DNA of 64,000 bases from Saccharibacillus brassicae (GTDB lineage Bacteria > Bacillota > Bacilli > Paenibacillales > Paenibacillaceae): positions 1,349,501 to 1,413,500 of the forward strand of contig NZ_CP041217.1 in NCBI RefSeq assembly GCF_006542275.1, in the 5' to 3' direction. The notes beneath the pieces are model-generated. The model was not told the origin of the DNA, ran no database searches, and saw only the letters and a program-made list of their open reading frames with translations. Shown here piece by piece: positions 30,409 through 39,174 of this stretch. The position numbers and the translations under genes are program-made. Every line of letters begins with the position of its first letter. Position 1 is the stretch's first letter.

Positions 30409-31511
30409 GGAATAACTGCGGGAGAGCAGTTATTTGCTCGCAGAACTGCCATTTGGACGCAATAGTTGCGAGAGAACACTTATTTCGTCGTTTTGGGCTA
30501 TCGGAGGGCGCTTGGGGCGAAAATAAGTGCGTTCTCGCACTTATTGGCTCGCTGGGCCGGCTTGTGGGCGGAATAAGTGCGGTAAAGCAGCTATTTGCTC
30601 GTAGGCCAAACTGTCGGCGGAATAGTTGCGAGAAAGCACTTATTCACTCGCTGCACCGGTCTGATAGCGGAATAGTTGCGAGAGAACACTTATTTGCACA
30701 CGGGGACGAGCTGCTTGCAGAATAACTGCAAGAGAACAGCTATTTCGTCATTTCGGACTGTCGGAGGTCGCTTGGGGCGAAAATAAGTGCGTTCTCGCAC
30801 TTATTGGCTCGCTGGGCCGGATTGTGGGCGGAATAAGTGCGGTAGAGCAGCTATTTGCTCTTAGGCCAAACTGTCGGCGGAATAGTTGCGAGAGAACACT
30901 TATTTGCTCGCAGAACCGGCTTTTTGGCGGAATAGGTGCGAGAGAACACTTATTTCGTCGTTTTGGGCTATCGGAGGGCGCTTGGGGCGAAAATAAGTGC
31001 GTTCTCGCACTTATTGGCTCGCTGGGCCGGCTTGTGGGCGGAATAAGTGCGGTAGAGCAGCTATTTGCTCGTAGGCCAAACTGTCGGCGGAATAGTTGCG
31101 AGAAAGCACTTATTTGCTCGCAGAACTGCCACTTGGACGGAATAGTTGCGAGAGAGCAGTTATTTCGTCGTTTTGGGCTATCGGAGGTCGCTTGGGAGCG
31201 AAAATAAGTGCGTTCTCGCAGTTATTGGCTCGCTGGGCCGGCTTGTAGGCGGAATAAGTGCGGGAGAGCAGCTATTTGCTCGTAGGCCAAACTGTCGGCG
31301 GAATAGTTGCGAGAAAGCACTTATTCGCTCGCTGCACCGGTCTGATGGCGAAACAATTGCGAGAGAACACTGAAATAGTTGCAAGAGAACACTTATTTGC
31401 ACACGGGGACGAGCTGCTTGCAGAATAACTGCGAGAGAACATCTATTTCGTCATTTCGGACTGTCGGAGGTCGCTTGGGACGAAAATAAGTGCGTTCTCG
31501 CAGTTATTGGC
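30409..31511. repeat. Array of about 22 imperfect hairpin units (AATAAGTGC/GCACTTATT type)
   Basis: Units of about 26 bp such as AATAACTGCGGGAGAGCAG, AATAGTTGCGAGAGAACAC and AATAAGTGCGTTCTCGCAC, each followed by TTATT or CTATTT, begin near 30411, 30461, 30520, 30571, 30620, 30670, 30720, 30780, 30831, 30880, 30930, 30990, 31041, 31090, 31140, 31201, 31252, 31301, 31350 (degenerate), 31374, 31424 and 31485. Spacing is about 50 bp, with about 60 bp before each GTTCTC-type unit. The spacers also repeat (TTTTGGGCTATCGGAGGGCG, TCGCTGGGCCGGCTTGTG, TAGGCCAAACTGTCGGCGG), giving higher-order units. Short spurious ORFs run through it. From 31512 to 31799 there is no gene; short degenerate repeats of TCGACTGGGCCGG occur at about 31600-31745. 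Confidence 0.9.
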
Positions 31512-31799
31512 TCGTTAGCCCTCTTTTTCCGCCAAATAGTTGTCGTCAGGACGTTAATTTCGAGTCGGGCGTTTAGGGATTAGTCGTGCGCTTCGGACCG
31601 GACTCGACTGGGTTTTACCAGGATCGAAGACCGGGATCGACCGGGCCAGGCTCGGCGACTACGCTCGGTTAAGCTCGACTGGGCCGGACGATCGGGTTCG
31701 ACTGGGCCGGATGTGACGACTCGTCCTGATTGGACTGGGCTCGCAGACTGCGCCGCCGCGAATCGCCTCCTCTGCCCCTTTGGGCCGCTACGTCTACGT

Positions 31800-33608
31800 C
31801 TACTTCTCTTCCGTCAACAGAGGGAGCGTGATGCGGACTTTGGTGCCTTCGCCTTTGCGGCTGTCGATCGTGATGCCGTATTCCTCGCCGTAGAGCAGCG
31901 TGATGCGGTTGTGCACGTTGCGGACGCCGATGCCGGTGAAGAGTTGGCGTTTGCTTTTCGGATTCGGCAGCGCGGTGCCGTCGGCCGCGGCGCTCCATTC
32001 GCCGCCGTCGTCCATGCCGTCGCCGTTGTCGCTCACTTCGCAGACGAGCCTGCCGTCCGCCTGCGAGACGAGCACGTAGATCATGCCGCTTTGTTTTTCG
32101 TTAAACGCATGGAAAAACGCATTTTCGATAAACGGCTGAATGATGAGCTTGGGCATCCGGTAGTGCATGCAGTCCGGCGAAGCGAACACGTTGACGCGAA
32201 TCCGGTCGCCGTAGCGGGCATGGTTAATAAAGACGTAATTGTGCATGTTTTCGAGTTCCTGCTCGATCGTGACCGTCTCGCTGACGTTGCTGATCGTATT
32301 TTGCAGCAGGGAGATCAGCGCGTTGATTGTCTCCGCCGCGGCTTCTTTGTCGCCTTTTTGGACGAGAATCTTGATCGAAGCGAGCGTGTTGTACAGGAAA
32401 TGGGGATTGATTTGCCGCTGAAGCGCGGCCAGTTCCGCGTTGCGCCGCTCTTTCTGCGTCTGCAGCAGCTTGGCGATATAGTCGTTGAGCTCGTCTAGCA
32501 TATAGTTGTACGCACGGCCGAGCTCCTGCACTTCGTAGCCGCCGGCTCCGGTGACGCGCACGTAATTGTCGAAGTTTTTCTCCGTGACCGTCGACATTTG
32601 CCGGACGAGCACGGTCAGCGAGCGGGTCTGCCGGCGCGTGATCAGGAACACGAGCAGCAGCGCCGCGCCGACGATCAGGCCGCCGACCAGCACGAGATCG
32701 CGCAGGTTGACGACCCGGCCCGCCGCGTAGTCCCGGTCGATCAGGTTAACGAGGTAAAAATCGTACTCCGGGATGTAGCTGGACAGCAAAATGGAATTCC
32801 GTCCGAACACGTCCACGTTGCGCCGCGACACTTCGTCGCCTTCTGCCGCCGGCCTGGCGTAGCCGAGCAGCGGCTTCGAGACGGTGCCGATCAGCTCTTC
32901 GCGGTTGCTCGATACGATGCGGCCTTCGGCATCGAGGATAACGACGTCGTTGCCGGCGCTCGTGAAGTTGCCGTAGAAGCGGCGGAACTCGTCTTCGCGG
33001 ATCGAGATGTACAGCGTCCCGTAGATGTAGCCGCTGGTGCGTTCCATCAGCGCTTTGGACGCGATGATGTACGGAATGTACGTGCCGCCTTCGCCCGCCG
33101 CTTCCGAATCGTACTGATAGATCAGCCGCCTCGGTTCGGCTTCGGTGCGCTGCGCCAGCGGATGCTTGAGCAGCCGACGCTCGGGCACGGGCCAATAGTT
33201 GCGGTCGGTCGAATAATTGCGTCCGTTGATCCCGACCGCGGTCACGCCCACGTTATACGCGTCGACGTTCGATTTGGTCTGCTTCATCTGCTGGTTCATG
33301 CCGAAATACGTCTCCGCCATGCGGATAGCGCTGCCTTCTCCCCCGCTCAAATACGCTTTGATCGTTCCGTTGAGCGAAGCGTGCGAAGCGGCGTTGACGA
33401 CGGAATCGTTGAACGACTCCATCCCCGTGCGGATCTGGTTCAACACTTTGGAATTGGTAATGCCGAACGTCTCGGTGAACAGGCGCTCGGACATGCGGAT
33501 CGTCACGAGCGACGTCACGACGCAGACCGTCACCGTCGCGACGACCATGACGAAGAACAGTTTGACGAACAAGCGCTGTGCGTGGAACCGGCTCCAGTAT
33601 GCTCTCAT
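31800..33608 (-). CDS. YesM-type sensor histidine kinase
   Basis: Predicted 602 residues. Membrane helix at about 15-37, extracellular Cache-like sensor to about 300 (ATTs such as GINGRNYSTDRNYWPV, VSRRNVDVFGRNSILLSSYIPEYDFYLVNLI), second helix (LVLVGGLIVGAALLLVFLI), HAMP linker, then the LytS/YesM His_kinase motif QINPHFLYNTLASIKILV (His about 400) and a HATPase ending GIGVRNVHNRITLLYG. These kinases sense extracellular sugars or oligosaccharides. AAGGAGG precedes ATG 33608. Directly downstream of the cognate regulator gene. Confidence 0.92.
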   Translation of the reverse strand: MRAYWSRFHAQRLFVKLFFVMVVATVTVCVVTSLVTIRMSERLFTETFGITNSKVLNQIRTGMESFNDSVVNAASHASLNGTIKAYLSGGEGSAIRMAETYFGMNQQMKQTKSNVDAYNVGVTAVGINGRNYSTDRNYWPVPERRLLKHPLAQRTEAEPRRLIYQYDSEAAGEGGTYIPYIIASKALMERTSGYIYGTLYISIREDEFRRFYGNFTSAGNDVVILDAEGRIVSSNREELIGTVSKPLLGYARPAAEGDEVSRRNVDVFGRNSILLSSYIPEYDFYLVNLIDRDYAAGRVVNLRDLVLVGGLIVGAALLLVFLITRRQTRSLTVLVRQMSTVTEKNFDNYVRVTGAGGYEVQELGRAYNYMLDELNDYIAKLLQTQKERRNAELAALQRQINPHFLYNTLASIKILVQKGDKEAAAETINALISLLQNTISNVSETVTIEQELENMHNYVFINHARYGDRIRVNVFASPDCMHYRMPKLIIQPFIENAFFHAFNEKQSGMIYVLVSQADGRLVCEVSDNGDGMDDGGEWSAAADGTALPNPKSKRQLFTGIGVRNVHNRITLLYGEEYGITIDSRKGEGTKVRITLPLLTEEK

Positions 33609-33672
33609 GGTAGTAAATCCTCCTTCGGATGAACCCGCAGCCGGTCATTTCTGACTTCCCGGTCATCTTGCC

Positions 33673-35403
33673 TTATCGACCGGCCCCGTGCTGACGGCGG
33701 TACTGGCTCGGCGAGAGGCCGGTCTGCTTCTTGAATACTTTGGTAAAATAGCCGGGGTCCGAGTAACCGACCCGGCCGCTGATCTCCGAGATGCTGATCT
33801 CGCCTTCGCGCAGCAGTTCTTCGGCCCGCGAGACGCGAATCTTGTTCAGGTACTCGCTGAAGCCTTCTTTGTTGTGCGTCGCGAAATAGCTGGACAGATA
33901 CGACGGATTAAAATGGAAATACCGGCCCAAGCCGGTCAGGCTCAGCGGTTCGGCATAATGCTCGTCGATGTACGCGAGCAGCTTCTTCATATTGGCGCCG
34001 CCCGTCTGGCCGGCGTGTTCGGCGATTTTGGCCTCTGCTTTGAGCAGGAAACTTTCGAGCAAAAACAGGGCGGCCCGCGCATCCTGCGCTTCTTCGATCT
34101 CGCGGAAAAAGCCGTATTTGGCTTCGTCCAGATCCGCGGCGTCGTAATCCATATTGCCGAGCAGCGTGATCAGGTTAAACACGATATTACCGAGAAAAGA
34201 CTTCAGCCCGACCGGCGTCGACCGGTAATCGGCCGCCATGCGCGCCGTATATTCGCGCAGGTCCCGGAACGCTTCCGCGAAATGTTCCCGCTTGATCTCT
34301 TCCGTGAACAGGCGCAGATTGAACGCCGGGAGCGGTTCGCCGACTTCCGGCAGCTCTTCCGGCAGCATCAGCGTCCGGTCCGAGAAATAGAAGCGGCTCT
34401 CCAGCAGCTCGCGCAGCTGCCGGTACGCGGCGCTCAGCTCGCCGAGCGCGGCAAACGCCGTGCCCGCGGCCCAAAATTCGGGCGGGGCTTCGGCGGCGCC
34501 GGACGAAGTCGGCGCAAGACCGGCCGGCGGCGCAGACGCACCGGCTTCGGGCGCGCCGGGCACAGCCAGGGGCGGGGCGCCCGCCGAAGACGCGGGCGCC
34601 GCCGGGCTGCCGCCGGCTTCGGCGGCCGCGCACTCGCGCAGCGCGGCGAGCAGCGCCGTGCGCCGGCCCGTGCCGAGGCCGACCAGCACGGCTTCGCTGC
34701 CGGCCGCGGCGCCGGAGGCCGGGGCCGGCAGCCCGTAGACGCGCGCCGGGCCGAGGGCGGCCGCGAGAAAAGCGTTCGGCGCAAGCGCCTGCCGCAGCCG
34801 CTCCGCGAGCGGCGGCCCGTTCTCGCCGGCCCGCTTGCCGGCGCCGCTGCGGCCGGCCGGGCGCAGCCGGCCGACCAGCACGAATTGTTCGTGCGGGAAC
34901 AGCTCCGCCAGCACGGCGGGCGGAGCGGATTCGTCGGCGCCGTAGCCCGACGCCAACTTCTCCAGCACCGTCTCGGCGTCGGGGCCTTCGCCGCTGCCTT
35001 CGCCCGTATAGCGGATCGAAGCGATCCGCCGGGCCGTATTTTGCAGCACGCGCAGCAGCTCCTGCGTCTCAAGCTTGGGCTTGAGAATATAATCGGCCAC
35101 GCCGTTCTGGAACGTGGACCGCACGTAATCGAATTCGCCGTAGCTGCTCAGCACGATGACTTCGATATCCGGATGGTGTTTTTTGATCAAACGGGTAAAT
35201 TCTTCGCCTTCCATGATCGGCATCACGATGTCGGTCAGCACGATATGGGGCCGCACGCGCTCGATCGCTTCGAGGCCTTCCCGGCCGTTGGACGCTTCGC
35301 CCACGATCCGGAATCCGTACTGCTCCCAGTCCAGATAATGTTTGATGCCCTGGCGGACCAGCACTTCATCGTCCACGATCAGAATCCTGCATATGTTTTC
35401 CAT
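33673..35403 (-). CDS. YesN-type response regulator (REC plus AraC HTH) with Ala-rich insertion
   Basis: Predicted 576 residues. Receiver domain at 1-125 (ILIVDDEVLVRQGI, phospho-Asp in HIVLTDIVMP near 58, DYILKPKLE). The middle region from about 165 to 310 is unusually rich in Ala, Pro and Gly (PAPASGAAAGSEA, APASSAGAPPLAVP). C-terminal AraC/XylS DNA-binding domain at about 475-570 (YLSSYFATHNKEGFSEYLNKIRVSRAEELL, then GRVGYSDPGYFTKVFKKQTG). Partner of the adjacent YesM kinase; likely activates the ABC importer at 26.6-29.9 kb. GAGGGGG precedes ATG 35403. Confidence 0.92.
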   Translation of the reverse strand: MENICRILIVDDEVLVRQGIKHYLDWEQYGFRIVGEASNGREGLEAIERVRPHIVLTDIVMPIMEGEEFTRLIKKHHPDIEVIVLSSYGEFDYVRSTFQNGVADYILKPKLETQELLRVLQNTARRIASIRYTGEGSGEGPDAETVLEKLASGYGADESAPPAVLAELFPHEQFVLVGRLRPAGRSGAGKRAGENGPPLAERLRQALAPNAFLAAALGPARVYGLPAPASGAAAGSEAVLVGLGTGRRTALLAALRECAAAEAGGSPAAPASSAGAPPLAVPGAPEAGASAPPAGLAPTSSGAAEAPPEFWAAGTAFAALGELSAAYRQLRELLESRFYFSDRTLMLPEELPEVGEPLPAFNLRLFTEEIKREHFAEAFRDLREYTARMAADYRSTPVGLKSFLGNIVFNLITLLGNMDYDAADLDEAKYGFFREIEEAQDARAALFLLESFLLKAEAKIAEHAGQTGGANMKKLLAYIDEHYAEPLSLTGLGRYFHFNPSYLSSYFATHNKEGFSEYLNKIRVSRAEELLREGEISISEISGRVGYSDPGYFTKVFKKQTGLSPSQYRRQHGAGR

Positions 35404-35562
35404 TCCCGAGCCCCCTCTGGATGTCCGTTTGGTACCGTTTACAACATCGTATCACACTTGTTCGCCGAATCTCCACGGATCACGAAACAAGCCGTCTGCG
35501 GGCAGCGAGGCCCGGACGGCTTGCGGCAGCCTTTCAATTTTGCTGCGTGTGAGCCAACTGCG

Positions 35563-36306
35563 TTATTTTATCGTCATTCCCATCCGCTGCGCAATCTTCA
35601 GTTGGATATACGGTTTGGCGAACGCCGACAGCAGCACCAGGTAAGAGGCCGAGAGCAGCAGCGCATACAGCCAGAACGTGCCTTCCTTGCCGTACAGAAC
35701 GCCAAAGCGTTCCTTCGGCCCGCTGTAGATCGGCTGCCCCGAAGCTTCGTTGTACGAGAACCAGTAATCGTAATAGATGCTGAACATTGACTGCGCGTAG
35801 AGCGCAAGCAGCACGGCGACCACGTTGATCACCGGGATAGCCGACAGCACCGAATTGACGAGACCGAGCGCAAACCCGAGCAGCAGTGTCACGAAAAAGG
35901 TAGCAAAAAAGTGCCGGAGTCCCGTTTTCAAAATCGTGCCCGCGTTCATCCGTCCCCGCAGCGCTAGCCCCGGCAGGAAAAAGAGCCCGGCCGAGAGCAG
36001 ACGCACCGCAAGTCCGGCCAGCGCGCTGAACGCCAGCAGCTGCAGCAGGGCGAACAATCCGTCGATCCAGTCCGTTTGCGCCGCTTCATCGCCCGCCCCC
36101 GCCATGAATTGCAGCGTCAGCGCGAACAAAGAAAACAGCTTGATGACATTGTCTCTCTGCGTGAGCAGCAGCAGTCCGATCGCCGCGGCCGCAGGCAGCA
36201 GGAAGAACAGCAGATGGTATTTCAGAAAATCCCAGTATCCGGTTAGAACCGCTTGATTTCGTTCATGTCCGTAATCCCCGTGCCGGTATGTTGATCGATC
36301 GTCCAT
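35563..36306 (-). CDS. Hypothetical multi-pass membrane protein
   Basis: Predicted 247 residues with about five to six membrane helices (FFLLPAAAAIGLLLL, FALLQLLAFSALAGLAVRLL, FATFFVTLLLGFALGLVNSVL, VINVVAVLLALYAQSMFSI, WLYALLLSASYLVLLSAF). The N-terminus is polar (RSTYRHGDYGHERNQ). I do not recognise the family with certainty; the layout resembles DUF-type YIP1/DUF4013-like permease-fold proteins. GGAGGAG precedes ATG 36306. Confidence 0.6.
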   Translation of the reverse strand: MDDRSTYRHGDYGHERNQAVLTGYWDFLKYHLLFFLLPAAAAIGLLLLTQRDNVIKLFSLFALTLQFMAGAGDEAAQTDWIDGLFALLQLLAFSALAGLAVRLLSAGLFFLPGLALRGRMNAGTILKTGLRHFFATFFVTLLLGFALGLVNSVLSAIPVINVVAVLLALYAQSMFSIYYDYWFSYNEASGQPIYSGPKERFGVLYGKEGTFWLYALLLSASYLVLLSAFAKPYIQLKIAQRMGMTIK

Positions 36307-36385
36307 ATTCGGTTCTCCTCCGTATGCCTATTTCCGGCCCTCTGCCGGACAGTCGTCGCCCATTATAGCATGCGGGGCTTGCGTT

Positions 36386-37003
36386 CTACATCCCGTACTG
36401 CCAAGAGACGGCTTGATGCACCTGCGTACCCGGCTCCTCCGCGATTCGCCGCTTCATGACGCTGCCCCACTGTTCGACAAACCCGGAGATTTCATAGCGG
36501 TCATGCACGGGATCTTTCGAAAGGTTGGATAACTCCGACAAGTCTTTTTTGAGACTTTGCAGTTCGACTTGCAGCGATTCGCGCGAAGCGGCCTGCTCCG
36601 CATCGCCTTCTTTCCAGACCAACCCCACTTCATTGCCGAGAAAAGAATCGAACGTCCGCAGCGTCTCGGGCAGCGCAAAATAGGCCGTTTCGTCTACGCT
36701 CCGCGAAGCTTCCTGGCGCAGACCGACCAGCAGTCCCGTGGCCTCACCCAATCTGCTGCGCACTTCACCGAGCGCATACAGGGACATGGCCGCCCCTTCT
36801 CCGTCCTCCAGCATGCGAATGACGCTCATTAGCTGCGAATCGGCGCTTTGGATCAAGGACATCGCTTTACCGATCGTCCGATGGGCAGTCACAGCATTTT
36901 CTCTAATCTGTGTAAAAAGAATCAGGTTAAAAATAGCGCTGAGCAGCAAAAGTCCCGCCAGCAGCGCCACTCCACCTTTTCGGCGTCCACCGATTTTATT
37001 CAT
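36386..37003 (-). CDS. Hypothetical membrane-anchored protein
   Basis: Predicted 205 residues: a basic start (MNKIGGRRKG), one membrane helix (VALLAGLLLLSAIFNLILF), then an extracytoplasmic, largely helical domain (LMSVIRMLEDGEGAAMSL, then LQVELQSLKKDLSELSNL, a possible coiled coil). No family recognised. GAGGAGG precedes ATG 37003, which lies inside the last codons of the methyltransferase gene (8-bp overlap), so the two are co-translated. Confidence 0.6.
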   Translation of the reverse strand: MNKIGGRRKGGVALLAGLLLLSAIFNLILFTQIRENAVTAHRTIGKAMSLIQSADSQLMSVIRMLEDGEGAAMSLYALGEVRSRLGEATGLLVGLRQEASRSVDETAYFALPETLRTFDSFLGNEVGLVWKEGDAEQAASRESLQVELQSLKKDLSELSNLSKDPVHDRYEISGFVEQWGSVMKRRIAEEPGTQVHQAVSWQYGM

Positions 37004-37634
37004 TGCATCTCCTCCTCAAGCCGACTTCCCACAGTCTTTTCGTCTTGCCGTATCGATTCGATTCATTCTGCCGGCATTCCAGACGTTCCCAGTCCGCAGG
37101 CGGGAAAAAGGCTTCGATCTCGGATTCGTCAAAAAAGCGCCGGAGAATGCCTTCGCTGGCGTACAAATAAGGATCGTCCGCCAATGCCCGATCCCGCTTG
37201 CCGTCGCGTTCACCCACGGCATTCACGCGGCAGAGCAGCAGGCCGCCCGGCCGGAGCGACCGATGAATGTCCCCGATCAGGCGGTGCGTAACGTCGCGCG
37301 TAAAATAGTGCAGGCTGAGGTCCGCCACGATCGCCTGCAGCGTGCCGTCTTCGAACGGCAGCCCGATCTCCATATCCAGCTGCCGCGTGCGAATGCCTGG
37401 TTCTTCCCGGCGCAGCCGTTCCAGCGCCTGCTCCGACAGGTCGCAGGCAAGCACGTCGTACCCCGCCGCATGCAGCACGCGCGCGTTGTGGCCGAGCCCG
37501 CAGCCGAGATCGACGATCACGCCCCGGTCCGGACGGAGCAGGGCGGCGTAGCGCTCCAGCCAACCGTCGTGATCGCTGCAAAACGTCAGATCGGCGTAGG
37601 CGGCATTCCAATAGCGCTCGTCGGGCCGCGTCAT
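36996..37634 (-). CDS. Class I SAM-dependent methyltransferase
   Basis: Predicted 212 residues. Motif I IVDLGCGLGHNARVL (SAM-binding glycine loop), motif II VLACDLSEQALERL, then QAIVADLSLHYF and IHRSLRPGGLLLCRV (motifs IV and V). Resembles TehB-like/Methyltransf_11 small-molecule enzymes; the substrate is unknown. Its ATG at 37634 overlaps the stop of the upstream kinase gene (ATGA), and it overlaps the next gene downstream by 8 bp. Confidence 0.8.
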   Translation of the reverse strand: MTRPDERYWNAAYADLTFCSDHDGWLERYAALLRPDRGVIVDLGCGLGHNARVLHAAGYDVLACDLSEQALERLRREEPGIRTRQLDMEIGLPFEDGTLQAIVADLSLHYFTRDVTHRLIGDIHRSLRPGGLLLCRVNAVGERDGKRDRALADDPYLYASEGILRRFFDESEIEAFFPPADWERLECRQNESNRYGKTKRLWEVGLRRRCNE

Positions 37635-38203
37635 GGGCGTGCCTCCCGCGGATCGCGCGGATCGAGCCGCTTCAGCACCTGCGCGACCCGCTCTTCCACG
37701 CTGCCGGCGCCTTCAAGCCGCAGGATCGGGCACGTCAGCTCTTCCATCCAGCTCTCCTGCTGTTTGCGGCTGCGCACTTCTTCGCCGGCATGGTCATACA
37801 GCGACGCCCATTCCAGGAAAGCCTGCGACGCTTCGTAACCTGCGCCTCCCGGCAGCGCTTCTTCGCCGTAGCGCTGAACTTCTCTCGCCCGCAGCCGATT
37901 CAATCGTTCTTCGGGCGGCACGTGCAGGAACACGACGAAGTCGAAGCGGGACTTGAATTCGTCGCCCCAGCCGCACACGGCGCCGGTCAGTATCCACCGT
38001 TCATGCCGCTCCGTCTCTTCCCGCAGCAGCCTCGCCCGCTCCTGCGGCGGCCGGGCCTCGTCGAATTTGTGGCTCCAAAAGTAATCGTCGCCGTCCAGTA
38101 CGGCATGCGGCAGATGCGCCGACAGTGCCCGGCCGAGCGTCGTCGCGCCGGAACCGGACGCGCCGAAAATATGCAAGCGGCGGTACGGGGTTATCAGGTT
38201 CAT
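37631..38203 (-). CDS. P-loop nucleoside/nucleotide kinase-like protein
   Basis: Predicted 190 residues. The Walker A is HIFGASGSGATTLGRALS (GxSGSGxTT as in adenylate-kinase-like 'AAA_18' proteins), followed by LDGDDYFW (substrate-binding acidic pair), WILTGAVCGW and FVVFLHVPPEERLNRLRARE (lid arginines). The substrate is unknown. ATG 38203 follows AAAGGAG; the open frame to 38260 lacks a ribosome site. Coupled to the methyltransferase gene by ATGA. Confidence 0.78.
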   Translation of the reverse strand: MNLITPYRRLHIFGASGSGATTLGRALSAHLPHAVLDGDDYFWSHKFDEARPPQERARLLREETERHERWILTGAVCGWGDEFKSRFDFVVFLHVPPEERLNRLRAREVQRYGEEALPGGAGYEASQAFLEWASLYDHAGEEVRSRKQQESWMEELTCPILRLEGAGSVEERVAQVLKRLDPRDPREARP

Positions 38204-38300
38204 TGAAAGGCTCCTTTGCAGCAATTTTGCCAAGCTTCTCTCCAGACTGTCACCCATCATTCATTCTCTGTTTTCTATTGTCTATTGTCCAAAATGCTTT

Positions 38301-38882
38301 CTAAGCTTTTTCGGTTCGGTCTTTTCGCTCCCGCAGTTCCCGGGCCAGCCGCAGCACAATGACCGCGATCACTACCCAGCCCACGAACAGCAGATACGTA
38401 TTCATATGGAAAAAATGGCTGCTCATTCGAATCGAATCCAGCCCGCCCAGCATGTCTTCGGCCGCTCTCCGGTTCGGCTCGGTATCGGGTCGCGCCATGA
38501 CTTCCAGCATCTCTTCGCGCAGCACCCGGTAGCGGATACGCTGAATTTCGAAGCCGGCGGCCTGATGCGCGGCCAGCCCGAGCAGCACGGCCGCAAGCGG
38601 CGCAGGGCCAAGCCGCATCAGCAGACCGTTCGTGAAATGCAGCTGCACCGGCAGCAGCAGGCCAAGCACCAGCAGCGGAATCCAGAGCAGCAGGCCCGGA
38701 TTGCCGTTGCCTGCCGAATCGCCGGGCTCGGCTCCCCCCGCGTTCAACAGGTAGAACAGGAAACCGATCAGCAGCAGATTGACCGCGACGGCAGCGGGAT
38801 GCTTCAATCGGCTGCCGAGCGCGGCCGCCGCAAGACCAAGCACGAACAAGACCGCAACGACCGGCAGCACCAACCCGACCAT
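38301..38882 (-). CDS. Hypothetical membrane protein
   Basis: Predicted 193 residues from ATG 38882, ten bases after GGAGG. About five helices (VLPVVAVLFVLGLAAAALG, AVAVNLLLIGFLFYLLNAG, LLLWIPLLVLGLLLPVQL, APLAAVLLGLAAHQAAGF, LLFVGWVVIAVIVLRLA) with a soluble loop (IQRIRYRVLREEMLEVMARP) before the last helix. No family recognised. It heads the minus-strand run kinase-methyltransferase-membrane protein. Confidence 0.6.
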   Translation of the reverse strand: MVGLVLPVVAVLFVLGLAAAALGSRLKHPAAVAVNLLLIGFLFYLLNAGGAEPGDSAGNGNPGLLLWIPLLVLGLLLPVQLHFTNGLLMRLGPAPLAAVLLGLAAHQAAGFEIQRIRYRVLREEMLEVMARPDTEPNRRAAEDMLGGLDSIRMSSHFFHMNTYLLFVGWVVIAVIVLRLARELRERKDRTEKA

Positions 38883-39098
38883 GACCATCCCTCCTCCGGT
38901 TCGCATATATAAGCTTTTTATGCAAAAAGGCTTTTTTCCATGCAGATTGCTTATACATACAGATTTGTTATACACGCGCCGGGCGACTCCGCCCCTGCCG
39001 CAAAGATGATCCGTCTCACAAATTATGCCATAATGTACCGGAAGACGTCGCCCGAAATTCCGAATGGGTCCGATCCGGGTCCCGCCGATCCGACTCTA

Positions 39099-39154
39099 AC
39101 CCTACGATCCCGACCCTATAATCCCAACCCTATAACCCCCACCCTATAATCCCA
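39099..39154. repeat. 14-bp tandem repeat, four copies
   Basis: ACCCTACGATCCCG, ACCCTATAATCCCA, ACCCTATAACCCCC and ACCCTATAATCCCA lie head to tail at 39099-39154, directly upstream of the methyltransferase ribosome site. Each unit contains a TATAAT-like or TATAAC core, so several -10-like boxes are placed in series. Confidence 0.8.
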
Positions 39155-39174
39155 ACCCAAGGAGTGAACTTGCC

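Noticed and set aside
30405..31402. Protein-coding ORFs through the hairpin array (plus and minus strand)
   Set aside because: They only translate the DNA repeats, begin without ribosome sites and do not resemble any protein family.
30409..31511. CRISPR array
   Set aside because: Repeats vary in sequence, the spacers themselves recur, spacing alternates between 50 and 60 bp, and there are no cas genes in the window.
33688..35790. 700-residue plus-strand ORF opposite yesN
   Set aside because: Antisense shadow in GC-rich sequence; no domain motifs.
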